DNA of 34,352 nucleotides, taken from contig CAKSEI010000004.1 in NCBI GenBank assembly GCA_934446285.1, positions 1-34,352 on the forward strand, written 5' to 3'. This stretch comes from an uncultured Eubacteriales bacterium (lineage in GTDB: Bacteria > Bacillota > Clostridia > Oscillospirales > CAG-272). Shown piece after piece: positions 6,952 through 14,841 of the stretch. The notes under the pieces are model-generated. The model saw only the letters and a program-made list of their open reading frames with translations, searched no databases and was not told the DNA's origin. Numbering within the stretch: position 1 is the first letter of the stretch; each line of letters begins with the position of its first letter. The position numbers and the translations under genes were made by a program.

Positions 6952-8625
6952 ATGAGAGAAACATTTAAATGCAAATTTATTTCCTCGCTTGAAAAGTGCT
7001 TTGCGGACGAGCGACTCGAGGACAAGCCGGAGCTTAAGAGCATATCAATGCTGTCGAACGAGCACCTTTCCGTTCAGCTTGCCATGCACGAGGACGACCC
7101 GGGGGTCTATACAAAGCTCGTGTGCAAGTGCGTTGTAAAATCGCCTCTTTCCGACTGCATAACGGTGAGAAACGTAGAGCAGGTCAATGTTGCCATGCCC
7201 GTGGCAAAGGGCGCGGGCGACGACAACTACTTGAGGAACAAGCAGCCGGGTCTTTATCCCGACCTCTTGACCCCGCTGCGCTATGAGGGCTGCGCCCTCG
7301 CAGCTCTCTACGAACTGCGCGCACTCTGGATAGACATTCGCCCCGACGGGAAATACGCCGCAGGCAAGTACCCCGTCACAGTCGAGCTGTACTCGGAGAA
7401 CGGCGAAGAGCTGTACGGCAGCGCCACTCTTGAGGTCGAGATAGTCGGCGCGGCGCTTCCCGAGCAGGAGCTTTACTATACCCAATGGTTCTATGCAGAC
7501 TGCCTCGCGAGCTACTATGACACTGAGGTATTCTCCGAGAGGCACTGGAGAATAATCGAGAATTACATAAAGGCTGCCGTCGACGGCGGTATCAATATGA
7601 TACTCACACCGATACTCACCGTGCCGCTCGACACAAAGGTAGGCGGCGAGCGCCCGACCTGTCAGCTCGTCGATATTTTTCTTGACGGCGGCAAGTATTC
7701 CTTTGCCTTTGACAAGCTCGACAGATGGATAGACATACTCCTCAAGTACAATGTCAAGATAATCGAGATGAGCCATCTCTTCACACAGTGGGGTGCTGCT
7801 CACGCGCCTAAGGTCATGGCGACCGTCGACGGCGAATACAAGAAGATATTCGGCTGGGAGACGGACGCGTGCGGCGAGGAGTACGCGCACTTCCTGCACG
7901 AATTCTTAACGGCTCTGCTTGATTTCTTAAAGAAAAAGGGCGTCGACAAGATGTGCTACTATCACATCTCCGACGAGCCGCACATAGACCACCTCGACAA
8001 CTACCTTAATGCAAAGAAGGTGCTCGGTGAGGTTCTCGACGGCTATACCATTCTCGACGCACTCTCTAACTTTGAGTTTTACAAGACGGGTGCGGTCATG
8101 TGCCCCGTTCCCTCGAACCACGCGATAGAGCCTTTCCTCGAGGCGAAGATACCCGGACTCTGGACCTACTATTGCTGCTCCGAGGCGTGCGATGTTTCCA
8201 ACCGATTTGTCGCCATGCCGTCCGCGCGAAACAGAATAATGGGTATTCAGATGTACAAGTACGATATCGCCGGCTTCTTACAGTGGGGCTTTAACTTCTA
8301 CTACAATCGCTTTTCCGTCGACCTCATAAACCCGTTCCAGGATCTCTCGGGCGACTACTTTGTCCCCGCGGGCGACGCTTTCTCGGTTTATCCGAAAGCC
8401 GACGGCACGGCTCTTGACTCAATTCATTTCCTTGTCTTCAAGCACGCCCTCGAAGATATGCGAGCTCTCAAGCTGTGCGAACAGCTCTACGGCAAGGATT
8501 ACGTCGTAAATCTCATAGACGGCGGGCTCGAGCACGAGATAACATTCCGTGATTACCCACGCGACGCCGGGTATATCCTCTCCCTGCGCGAAAAGGTCAA
8601 TGCAGCGATAAAAGCAAAGCTGTAA
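6952..8625 (+). CDS. DUF4091-domain protein, GH123-like putative glycosidase
   Basis: The 557-residue protein resembles the DUF4091/GH123-related group. It has an N-terminal beta-rich region (about 1-170, with LYPDLLTPL at 101-109), then a TIM-barrel-type region, then the C-terminal DUF4091-like segment containing LQWGFNFYYNR. The Asp341-Glu342 pair in YHISDEPH matches the adjacent Asp-Glu catalytic pair of GH123 N-acetyl-beta-galactosaminidases, which use substrate-assisted catalysis. Activity on an N-acetylhexosamine substrate is therefore plausible but inferred. There is no signal peptide, so the enzyme is probably cytoplasmic, in contrast to its secreted neighbour 3 bases upstream. A strong terminator ends the pair. 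Confidence 0.83.
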   Translation: MRETFKCKFISSLEKCFADERLEDKPELKSISMLSNEHLSVQLAMHEDDPGVYTKLVCKCVVKSPLSDCITVRNVEQVNVAMPVAKGAGDDNYLRNKQPGLYPDLLTPLRYEGCALAALYELRALWIDIRPDGKYAAGKYPVTVELYSENGEELYGSATLEVEIVGAALPEQELYYTQWFYADCLASYYDTEVFSERHWRIIENYIKAAVDGGINMILTPILTVPLDTKVGGERPTCQLVDIFLDGGKYSFAFDKLDRWIDILLKYNVKIIEMSHLFTQWGAAHAPKVMATVDGEYKKIFGWETDACGEEYAHFLHEFLTALLDFLKKKGVDKMCYYHISDEPHIDHLDNYLNAKKVLGEVLDGYTILDALSNFEFYKTGAVMCPVPSNHAIEPFLEAKIPGLWTYYCCSEACDVSNRFVAMPSARNRIMGIQMYKYDIAGFLQWGFNFYYNRFSVDLINPFQDLSGDYFVPAGDAFSVYPKADGTALDSIHFLVFKHALEDMRALKLCEQLYGKDYVVNLIDGGLEHEITFRDYPRDAGYILSLREKVNAAIKAKL

Positions 8626-8642
8626 TAATAAGTTCAAAACGC

Positions 8643-8671
8643 AAAAAAAGCTCCTGTACGGGAGTTTTTTT
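8643..8671 (+). terminator. Intrinsic terminator after the DUF4091 gene
   Basis: CTCC and GGAG arms, extended by a G-U pair and an A-run paired to a T-run, form a hairpin ending in TTTTTTT. It lies about 20 bases after the stop codon. Confidence 0.88.
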
Positions 8672-8743
8672 GTGTTTCGGCAGCGATTAAATGCTCCGGC
8701 TTTGAAAACCGCAAGTCTTTAAAAAGGCTTGGCTCAAACTTTT

Positions 8744-8798
8744 GATAAGGGGGCAAGCTAAAGCTTTCCTTATACAAAAGCCTTTGCGCTGCTTTTCG
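8744..8798. repeat. Intergenic repeat element, copy 1
   Basis: A hairpin (ATAAGG 8745-8750 with CCTTAT 8768-8773) is followed by TTTGCGCTGCTTTTCG (8783-8798). A similar hairpin and an almost identical trailing motif occur at 26551-26612. The rest of the 8672-8824 gap shows no gene. For the minus-strand XRE gene this region would be the 3' untranslated end. Confidence 0.5.
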
Positions 8799-8824
8799 AG
8801 GGTAAAACGACCGAAAAAGCTGCC

Positions 8825-9301
8825 TCAGTCTTTGACATGCGTTGCTGCCCAGAATTTTAGAGACTGTATGTCGCCCGCTATTCTGTCGAGCAGTGTTATT
8901 ATTCTCTCAAATTCCGCACGCTCAAGGCAGTCTACTCTGCCGTCAGAGGCTATCACCGTCAGCCTCTTTTCCGTCTCCTCAAACTCGCGCACCGAGCCGA
9001 GCAGGGCTATCGTCGCGTCTCCGAGCGACGCTTTCTCCGAAACTGAGGGCACTATTTTTCGCCCGAGCCCGCATACTCCGCAGCAGTATTTATATAATAG
9101 CGACGGCGCATCGTATGCAACCGACAGCGAATATATCTCATCCGCCTGCGCGCTCTCCTCGCTACGCTCTATGCGTCCTATCCTCTCCGCACTCATCGGC
9201 ACGATGTCCGCACCCGCCCTTGCGAGCCTCTCAAGGCGTGTCGCTGCCTCTGGCATTGACATTCCCGCGTCAAGCCTTGCCTGTCTGATTATTCCCGCCA
9301 T
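8825..9301 (-). CDS. Small XRE-type helix-turn-helix protein
   Basis: The 158-residue protein begins with a Cro/C1-like helix-turn-helix (residues 1-65: IIRQARLDAGMSMPEAATRL, then SAERIGRIERSEESAQADEI). A stretch with LYKYCCGVCGLGR follows at about 70-80. The remaining half contains a helix-rich segment with no family I recognise (EFEETEKRLTVIASDG). It is probably a transcription regulator; the closely spaced cysteines C73, C74 and C77 could bind metal or sense redox, but this is only a guess. It begins 10 bases after the stop of the hemolysin III-type gene, with a GGGGA ribosome binding site in the gap. It is the last gene of a three-gene minus-strand cluster. Confidence 0.75.
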   Translation of the reverse strand: MAGIIRQARLDAGMSMPEAATRLERLARAGADIVPMSAERIGRIERSEESAQADEIYSLSVAYDAPSLLYKYCCGVCGLGRKIVPSVSEKASLGDATIALLGSVREFEETEKRLTVIASDGRVDCLERAEFERIITLLDRIAGDIQSLKFWAATHVKD

Positions 9302-9311
9302 ATTTCCCCGC

Positions 9312-9971
9312 TCATTTAATCACGTAAAAGAATATCGAAAAGAAATGCAGTACCGACCCCGCAAGCACAAATAAATGGAAAACGGAGTGAAAATACCGCC
9401 TCTTCTCGCCGAGCACATAAAGCACCGCGCCCACCGTATAACACAGTCCGCCGCCGATAAGCAGCGCAAGCCCCGCACCCGTTATCACATGTGAAAGAGG
9501 TACTGCCGCCGCAAGAATTCCCCATCCCGTGACGAGGTTTATTACCGCCGAGGCTATGCTGAATTTATCTACGTCTATCGCGTTGAAAACGATTGCCGCA
9601 GCGGTAGCACCCCAAATAATTCCGAATATCGTCCACCCGAGCGGACCGCGCAGGCTGACAAGCGTATACGGCGTATAGCTGCCCGCGACGGCGAGAAACA
9701 CCCCGCAATGGTCGAGCACGCGCATAACCCTCTTGCCTTTATTAGGCGCGAGGGCATGGTACACCGTAGAGAAGGTGTACATAATTATCATCATAGCGCC
9801 GTATATCGCGCCCGACACGACCATCCACGGGTCGCGCACGCTCGCGGCGCGCACAACGCACAACACAACCGCGGCAACGGACAGAGCCGCACCGATACCG
9901 TGCGTGACGGCGTTTGTAATCTCTTCGCCTAATGTGTAGTCAGGTAAGCTGACCTGCTTTTTCTTCGACAT
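9312..9971 (-). CDS. Hemolysin III family (PAQR-like) membrane protein
   Basis: The 219-residue protein has about seven hydrophobic helices and the family motifs: EEITNAVTHG near the N-terminus, FSTVYHALAP (His72), LDHCGVFLAVAGSYTP (Asp87, His88) and the C-terminal HSVFHLFVLAGSVLH (His195, His199, His209). These conserved His and Asp residues form the metal site in PAQR relatives. Despite the name, most bacterial members are not proven hemolysins; roles in membrane lipid homeostasis have been suggested. Its start overlaps the end of the upstream EamA transporter gene by 32 bases, so translation is probably coupled. No later Met fits the conserved N-terminus. Confidence 0.93.
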   Translation of the reverse strand: MSKKKQVSLPDYTLGEEITNAVTHGIGAALSVAAVVLCVVRAASVRDPWMVVSGAIYGAMMIIMYTFSTVYHALAPNKGKRVMRVLDHCGVFLAVAGSYTPYTLVSLRGPLGWTIFGIIWGATAAAIVFNAIDVDKFSIASAVINLVTGWGILAAAVPLSHVITGAGLALLIGGGLCYTVGAVLYVLGEKRRYFHSVFHLFVLAGSVLHFFSIFFYVIK

Positions 9972-10860
9972 TTTTCATCCTCCTCGGACGCATTTCGCAT
10001 ATAAGTGTCGCACCGAAAACAAGGAAAAATCCGACGAAGAGCCGCGCCGACATTTCTTCCCTGCCCATAATGCACGAAAAGAGAAATCCGAGCGCGCTCT
10101 CCGTACAGAGTATGACGGAGGCAAGCGCCGGCGGCGTATACTTCTGTCCGATATTTTGAAAGAGCAGCGCGACTGCGGTACACATAATACAGAGATAAGT
10201 AAGGGTGAGTATATCCGTACCATGCGGTACTCGCTTGAAGCCCTCGCCCGTGATAAGCGCTCCGACAAGCGCATACGCGCCTCCGAAAGCAAACTGCATA
10301 ACCGCGAGGGTCAGCGGGTTGCACGGCTTCTCTCCGTCATCGTCCATAAATCTGTTCGCACAGACTATGTGAACGGCGTACATAACCCCGCCGATAAGTG
10401 TGAGCACGTCACCGATATTTACACTTCCGACACCGCCGCCGAGCGAAACGACACCTATACCGCATATGCTCATGAGAGCTGCGACAATATTAAAGGCGGT
10501 CGGTCTGCGCCCCGATATCAACCAGTGTATAAAGGGAACGAGCACGACGTAAACACCCGTAAGAAAGGCATTTTTCCCCGGGGTGGTATGCTGCAGTCCG
10601 TATGTCTGAAACGTATAGGACAAAAAGAGCAGTGCGCCGAGCGTCGCGCCCCTGCGCACCGTGCGCATATCAAGCGAGCGCATTGACCTCATGAGTATAA
10701 TCAATAGGACGGCGGCGGACGAGAGAAAGCGCAGCGCGAGCAGCGGCAGTACGTCTATTACCTCCCCCGTCATGTCGTCCATCATGACAAATGATATTCC
10801 CCATATAACGGGTGCGCTCACGAGAGCCGCACGTGCAAAAAATATTTTCTTACCGTTCAT
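9940..10860 (-). CDS. EamA/DMT-family transporter
   Basis: The 306-residue protein has ten predicted membrane helices arranged as two EamA repeats. The first begins SAPVIWGISFVMMDDM, and the second starts near residue 150 (NIGDVLTLIGGVMYAVHIV). The conserved TTPGKNAFLTGVYVVLVP segment between helices 3 and 4 is typical of this drug/metabolite transporter group. Members export amino acids, nucleobases or other small metabolites. The substrate here cannot be named. It is the first gene of the minus-strand cluster, with its own good promoter at 10892-10920. Confidence 0.92.
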   Translation of the reverse strand: MNGKKIFFARAALVSAPVIWGISFVMMDDMTGEVIDVLPLLALRFLSSAAVLLIILMRSMRSLDMRTVRRGATLGALLFLSYTFQTYGLQHTTPGKNAFLTGVYVVLVPFIHWLISGRRPTAFNIVAALMSICGIGVVSLGGGVGSVNIGDVLTLIGGVMYAVHIVCANRFMDDDGEKPCNPLTLAVMQFAFGGAYALVGALITGEGFKRVPHGTDILTLTYLCIMCTAVALLFQNIGQKYTPPALASVILCTESALGFLFSCIMGREEMSARLFVGFFLVFGATLICEMRPRRMKNVEEKAGQLT

Positions 10861-10891
10861 TTTATCTTCCGTTGTTTTTCCTTATATAATA

Positions 10892-10920
10892 ATTATACTT
10901 CATATTGCGGATTTTTTCAA
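10892..10920 (-). promoter_or_regulatory. Promoter for the EamA-hemolysin III-XRE cluster
   Basis: On the minus strand TTGAAA (10915-10920) and a perfect TATAAT (10892-10897) are separated by 17 bases, about 30 bases before the start codon. Confidence 0.82.
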
Positions 10921-10927
10921 GACACGG

Positions 10928-10968
10928 GCAAAATAAGACCGCGCCGCCTTTTTTGTAACGGTGCGGTC
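10928..10968 (-). terminator. Terminator after the TIM barrel-CoA ligase gene
   Basis: On the minus strand GACCGCACC (10960-10968) pairs with GGCGCGGTC (10937-10945), nine positions with one mismatch, and is followed by TTATTTTG. It would separate this gene from the downstream EamA cluster. Confidence 0.68.
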
Positions 10969-10976
10969 ATATGTTT

Positions 10977-13451
10977 TCAGAGACCGTGTCTTTCCTTTGC
11001 CTCGTCCCTCATCCTGTACTTTAGTATCTTTCCCGCCGCGTTCATCGGGAAGCTGTCGACAAAGTCAACGTACCTCGGCACCTTGTGCTTTGCCATGCTC
11101 GCGCGCACGAAGGCTTTCATCTCGTCCTCGGTCGCGCTCTCTCCGTCCTTTAAAATAACGCAGGCGCATATCTCCTCGCCGTACTGCTTATCGGGAACGC
11201 CTATTACCTGAACGTCCTTTACCTTAGGATTGGTGTAGAGGAATTCCTCTATTTCCTTGGGATAGATATTCTCTCCTCCGCGGATTATCATGTCCTTTAA
11301 GCGTCCCGTAATACGGAAGTTTCCGTCCGGATCTCTGCGGGCAAGGTCGCCGGTGTGCAGCCAACCGTCCGCGTCTATCGCCTGGGCGGTAGCCTCGGGC
11401 ATCTTATAGTAGCCCTTCATGACATTGTATCCGCGCGCGACGAATTCTCCGTCCTCCCCGTCGGGCAGATCTTCACCCGTCGCGGGGTCGATTATCTTGC
11501 ACTCCACGTGGGGGAATGAATATCCGACCGTCTCGCACCTCACGTCAAGCGGGTCGTCAAGCTCGGACATGGTAACTCCGGGCGAGGACTCTGTCTGACC
11601 GTAAACGGAGACTATCCCGCGCATATTCATGCCCTCGGGCGACGGGGAGGCAGCGCGGCGCATAAGATCGGCGGGGCAGCCCGAGCCTGCCATTATACCC
11701 GTTCTCATATGAGAGAAATCGGTCTTTGCGTAATCGGGATGGTTAAACATGGCGATAAACATCGTGGGCACGCCGTGGAATACCGTTATTTTCTCCTGAT
11801 TTATGCACGCAAGCGAGTTTTTCGCTGAGAAATACGGTATCGGGCAGAGGGTCGCGCCGTGGGTCATCGCGGCGGTCATGGCAAGCACCATTCCGAAGCA
11901 GTGAAACATGGGCACCTGTATCATCATCCTGTCGGCGGTCGAGAGGTCCATCCTGTCGCCTATGCACTTTCCGTCGTTGACCACTCCGAAGTGGGTAAGC
12001 ATAACGCCCTTGGGGAAGCCCGTAGTGCCCGAGGTATACTGCATATTGCAGACGTCGTGAATGTCGACGGCATCCGCCATGCGGCGTATTTTATCGGCGG
12101 GAACCGCATCGGCGCGAGCCATAGCCTGCTCCCACGTCATGCAGCCGCGCTGACTGTAGCCTACGGTAATGACATTGCGCAAAAACGGCAGTCTGCGCGA
12201 ATGCAGGCTCTGTCCTGCCTTTGTGCTCTCAAGCTCGGGGCACAGCTCGGCAATTATGCCGGCATAGTCGCTGTCGAGGCAATTCTCTATCATTACGAGT
12301 GTATGGGTGTCCGACTGCTTGAGCAGATACTCCGCCTCGTGTATCTTATACGCGGTATTTACGGTGACGAGAATCGCGCCTATCTTAGCCGCAGCCCAGA
12401 ATGTTATATACCACTCGGGTACATTCGTCGCCCATACGGCAACCTTAGTCCCCGCACGCACACCCATACCGACGAGCGCACGCGCGCATCTGTCTACGTC
12501 GTCCTTGAACTGCGCGTAAGTGCGGGTATAATTGAGGGTAGTGTATTTGAAAGCATATTGGTCGGGAAATTCGTCAGCCATGCGGTCGAGCACCGAGCCG
12601 AAGGTTTCGTTTATGAGCGCCTCTTTCTGCCAGACGTAATGCCCGGTATGCAGTTTATTCTGATAAAGAGTGCGCTCCTCCTCGGCTTTGCCGAAACGTG
12701 ACATATAGTTTATAAAATATGAGCAGACAGCCCCGATGTCGGAAAGCTCGGGCATCCATTCGCTGTCCCACTCAAGGGTGAGATATCCGCTGTAGTTTAC
12801 CGAGCCGAGCGCACGCATGAGGTCGTCCATCGGCATACTTCCCTCTCCCACAAGGGTAAAAGTGCCGTCTTCAGACGAGTCGCGCACGTGCACGCAGCGT
12901 ATGTATGCACCGAGATTCGTAACGGTCTGCTGCGCGCTCTCGCCCCTCACGCGGTAAGGATAGTGAAAGTCCCAGAGAGCCGCCATATTGTCGCTCGCGT
13001 ATGAGTCAAGCAGCGCACGCAGGACGGCGGTGTCCGAGTATCTGCCCATAGTCTCTATGAGTATAACTATTCCCGAGCGCTCAGCGCGGCTTTTATACAT
13101 ATTTATTATCGCGGTCATATCCGCGTCGTCGCCTTTATCGCCTACGGTATGCAGTCTTATGTAAGGTACGTGCAGGCGCTCCGCTATGTCGAAAACTCCG
13201 TCTATCTCATCGGTAGGTCTGTCCGCGACGTCTCCCGCCACGTCAATACAGGAAATCTCCAGTCCGTTGTCAAGAAGAGCTCTGCGCACCGCCGCGCCCG
13301 TCGCCTTGTCACCGGGGCAGCCGCGCCCGGTTATCTTTTCCGAGCGGGAATTATGTATCTCTATACCGTCAAAGGAAAGCTCGCCCGCAGTCCTCACAAA
13401 GTCGTCCCAGCTCATATCGTGCCAGCCTTTTGTAGAAAAAGCGAATTTCAT
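10977..13451 (-). CDS. Fusion of sugar-isomerase-type TIM barrel and AMP-forming acyl-CoA ligase
   Basis: The 824-residue protein joins two complete enzymes. Residues 1-255 form an AP-endonuclease-2/xylose-isomerase-like TIM barrel of the sugar phosphate isomerase/epimerase group. Its likely metal ligands are present: Glu133 (ILIET), Asp161 and His163 (LWDFH), His188 (VHVRD) and Glu227 (LEWDS). Residues 270-824 form an AMP-dependent synthetase with the P-loop YTSGTTGFPKGV (472-483), YGQTES (617-622), GWLHTGD (696-702), GRLKDMIIRGGENIYP (716-731) and catalytic Lys808 (AAGKILK). The ligase half resembles FadD/FadK-type acid-CoA ligases. Neither half is damaged. The substrates are unknown. The start lies 3 bases after the upstream gene, with a GGGGAGGAG ribosome binding site inside that gene's last codons, so translation is coupled. 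Confidence 0.88.
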   Translation of the reverse strand: MKFAFSTKGWHDMSWDDFVRTAGELSFDGIEIHNSRSEKITGRGCPGDKATGAAVRRALLDNGLEISCIDVAGDVADRPTDEIDGVFDIAERLHVPYIRLHTVGDKGDDADMTAIINMYKSRAERSGIVILIETMGRYSDTAVLRALLDSYASDNMAALWDFHYPYRVRGESAQQTVTNLGAYIRCVHVRDSSEDGTFTLVGEGSMPMDDLMRALGSVNYSGYLTLEWDSEWMPELSDIGAVCSYFINYMSRFGKAEEERTLYQNKLHTGHYVWQKEALINETFGSVLDRMADEFPDQYAFKYTTLNYTRTYAQFKDDVDRCARALVGMGVRAGTKVAVWATNVPEWYITFWAAAKIGAILVTVNTAYKIHEAEYLLKQSDTHTLVMIENCLDSDYAGIIAELCPELESTKAGQSLHSRRLPFLRNVITVGYSQRGCMTWEQAMARADAVPADKIRRMADAVDIHDVCNMQYTSGTTGFPKGVMLTHFGVVNDGKCIGDRMDLSTADRMMIQVPMFHCFGMVLAMTAAMTHGATLCPIPYFSAKNSLACINQEKITVFHGVPTMFIAMFNHPDYAKTDFSHMRTGIMAGSGCPADLMRRAASPSPEGMNMRGIVSVYGQTESSPGVTMSELDDPLDVRCETVGYSFPHVECKIIDPATGEDLPDGEDGEFVARGYNVMKGYYKMPEATAQAIDADGWLHTGDLARRDPDGNFRITGRLKDMIIRGGENIYPKEIEEFLYTNPKVKDVQVIGVPDKQYGEEICACVILKDGESATEDEMKAFVRASMAKHKVPRYVDFVDSFPMNAAGKILKYRMRDEAKERHGL

Positions 13452-13454
13452 TTT

Positions 13455-14825
13455 TTACTCCTCCCCGTAAGCGATTTTATTGAAAGCTCCGATATACGCG
13501 CGTATGGCAGCGCCGACAATATCCGTCGACACGCCGACTCCCGAGCAGAGTCTGCCCGCGTAGCGCAGCTTCACTACCGCACGTCCGATAGCTTCTCCGC
13601 CCTCGGTCACGGCGTCAATCTTAAAGTCCTCAAGCTCGCAGTGTCTGCCTGTGACGCTCTCGAGCGCACGGAAAGCCGCATCTATCGGCCCGTCGCCCGC
13701 GCTGATACCGCACTTCTTCTCTCCGTCGTGGGTTAAGTGAACGGTTGCCGTAGCAGTTATGACATTACCCGAATTTATAACATAGTCGTCGAGGGTATAG
13801 GCAGCAGGGACCTGCAGCGCGACTGCGGCGATAATGGCATCAAGCTCCCTCTCGCCTATTTCCTTGTTTTTCGTGACCCTGATAAATTCATCGTATACAC
13901 TCTGCATATCCTCGTCGCCCAGCTCATATCCGAGCTTCTCCGCGGCGTGGGCTATAACGTCCTTTCCGTCGGATGCGGAGTATACCGCCGCGTCGTCCGT
14001 TCCCTCGCTCTCAACGGCTCTGCCGCCGGTAACGGAATCTAAGCGCGCGCATACTCTGTCTATCTCTGTCGCGGTGATTCCCGTATCTATTCCCAGCTCC
14101 TCGCCGTATGCCTTGATTATACCGCATACCGCACGCATGGGAGCAGCACCCGCGCCCGTAACACTGCTCTTTATGCAATCGATTCCTGCTCCTACGGCTG
14201 CTACGGCGCACGCACCCGCCAGACCGAGCGCGTTATCGCTCTTTACCCCGAGCCTTACCCCGTCAAGCGCGGGAATATCACGCTTCAGAGCCGTAATAAA
14301 ATCGGCAAATCTGTCGGGAGTCATCACTCCCGCCGTATCGCAGATGCTGACCGTTCCCGCGCCCGCGTCTATTGCAGCTTCAATTACCGTGCGCAGGAAT
14401 TCTCCCTCCGCGCGCGTCGCGTCCTGCGCACAGAATTCCACGTCCGCGCACTTCTCGCGGCAGCGAGCCACCGTTTCCTTTACGTACTCAAGCATAGCCT
14501 GCGGCTTTTTGTGAGCCACGTATTCCATCTGCACGCTCGACACGGGAACGTCGACGCACAGACGTGCGGCAGGTGCTCTTTTCACAGCCTCCCATGCCTC
14601 GTCCGCTCCGCCGTCGCGAAGTGCGACCGCAAGGGACAGAACGGTATTCTTCACCACGGACGCGGCTGTTTTTACAAAAATCTCATCCGCCTTGCACGAA
14701 ACAGGCGCAAGCTCCGTCACATCAACCCTCAGTCGGTCGAGCGCCTTGATACATTCCACCTTTTCCTTGAATTCCATCGTACCGTGCTCGCGCAGGGTAA
14801 CGTCGGTCACACTTATTCTTCTCAT
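13455..14825 (-). CDS. 2-isopropylmalate synthase-like protein with altered metal site
   Basis: The 456-residue protein has the HMGL-like barrel (1-260), a linker and a complete LeuA-type regulatory domain (about 340-456, YTLDDYVINSGNVITATATV onward). Barrel motifs FCAQDATRAEGEFL and ICDTAGVMTP align with leucine or citramalate synthases, and Asp8 and Arg12 are kept. However, the HxHND metal motif is replaced by KSDNA (Lys195, Asp197), DGEQ is replaced by EHGT, and GxGERAGN by GAGAAP. The barrel may be inactive or catalyse something else. I chose ATG at 14825 because AGGAG lies 7 bases upstream. A longer frame to 14945 would run through the T-box terminator. It is controlled by the T-box leader. 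Confidence 0.8.
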   Translation of the reverse strand: MRRISVTDVTLREHGTMEFKEKVECIKALDRLRVDVTELAPVSCKADEIFVKTAASVVKNTVLSLAVALRDGGADEAWEAVKRAPAARLCVDVPVSSVQMEYVAHKKPQAMLEYVKETVARCREKCADVEFCAQDATRAEGEFLRTVIEAAIDAGAGTVSICDTAGVMTPDRFADFITALKRDIPALDGVRLGVKSDNALGLAGACAVAAVGAGIDCIKSSVTGAGAAPMRAVCGIIKAYGEELGIDTGITATEIDRVCARLDSVTGGRAVESEGTDDAAVYSASDGKDVIAHAAEKLGYELGDEDMQSVYDEFIRVTKNKEIGERELDAIIAAVALQVPAAYTLDDYVINSGNVITATATVHLTHDGEKKCGISAGDGPIDAAFRALESVTGRHCELEDFKIDAVTEGGEAIGRAVVKLRYAGRLCSGVGVSTDIVGAAIRAYIGAFNKIAYGEE

Positions 14826-14832
14826 TTTCATT

Positions 14833-14837
14833 CTCCT
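14833..14837 (-). promoter_or_regulatory. Ribosome binding site that fixes the synthase-like start
   Basis: AGGAG on the minus strand lies 7 bases before ATG at 14825 and only 1 base before an ATG at 14831. This favours the MRRISVTD start. Confidence 0.75.
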
Positions 14838-14841
14838 GTGT

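Noticed and set aside
7045..7899. 284-residue minus-strand open frame
   Set aside because: It is antisense to the DUF4091 gene, which has clear motifs and a consistent operon position. It resembles no family.
8742..9374. 210-residue plus-strand open frame opposite the XRE gene
   Set aside because: The minus-strand frame has a helix-turn-helix, a ribosome binding site and operon spacing. The plus-strand frame is Ser/Arg-rich and crosses a repeat element.
11859..12701. 280-residue plus-strand open frame
   Set aside because: It is antisense to the acyl-CoA ligase part of the fusion gene, with low-complexity His/Arg-rich content typical of a shadow frame.
13834..14514. 226-residue plus-strand open frame
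   Set aside because: It is a Ser/Ala/Pro-rich shadow of the synthase-like gene.
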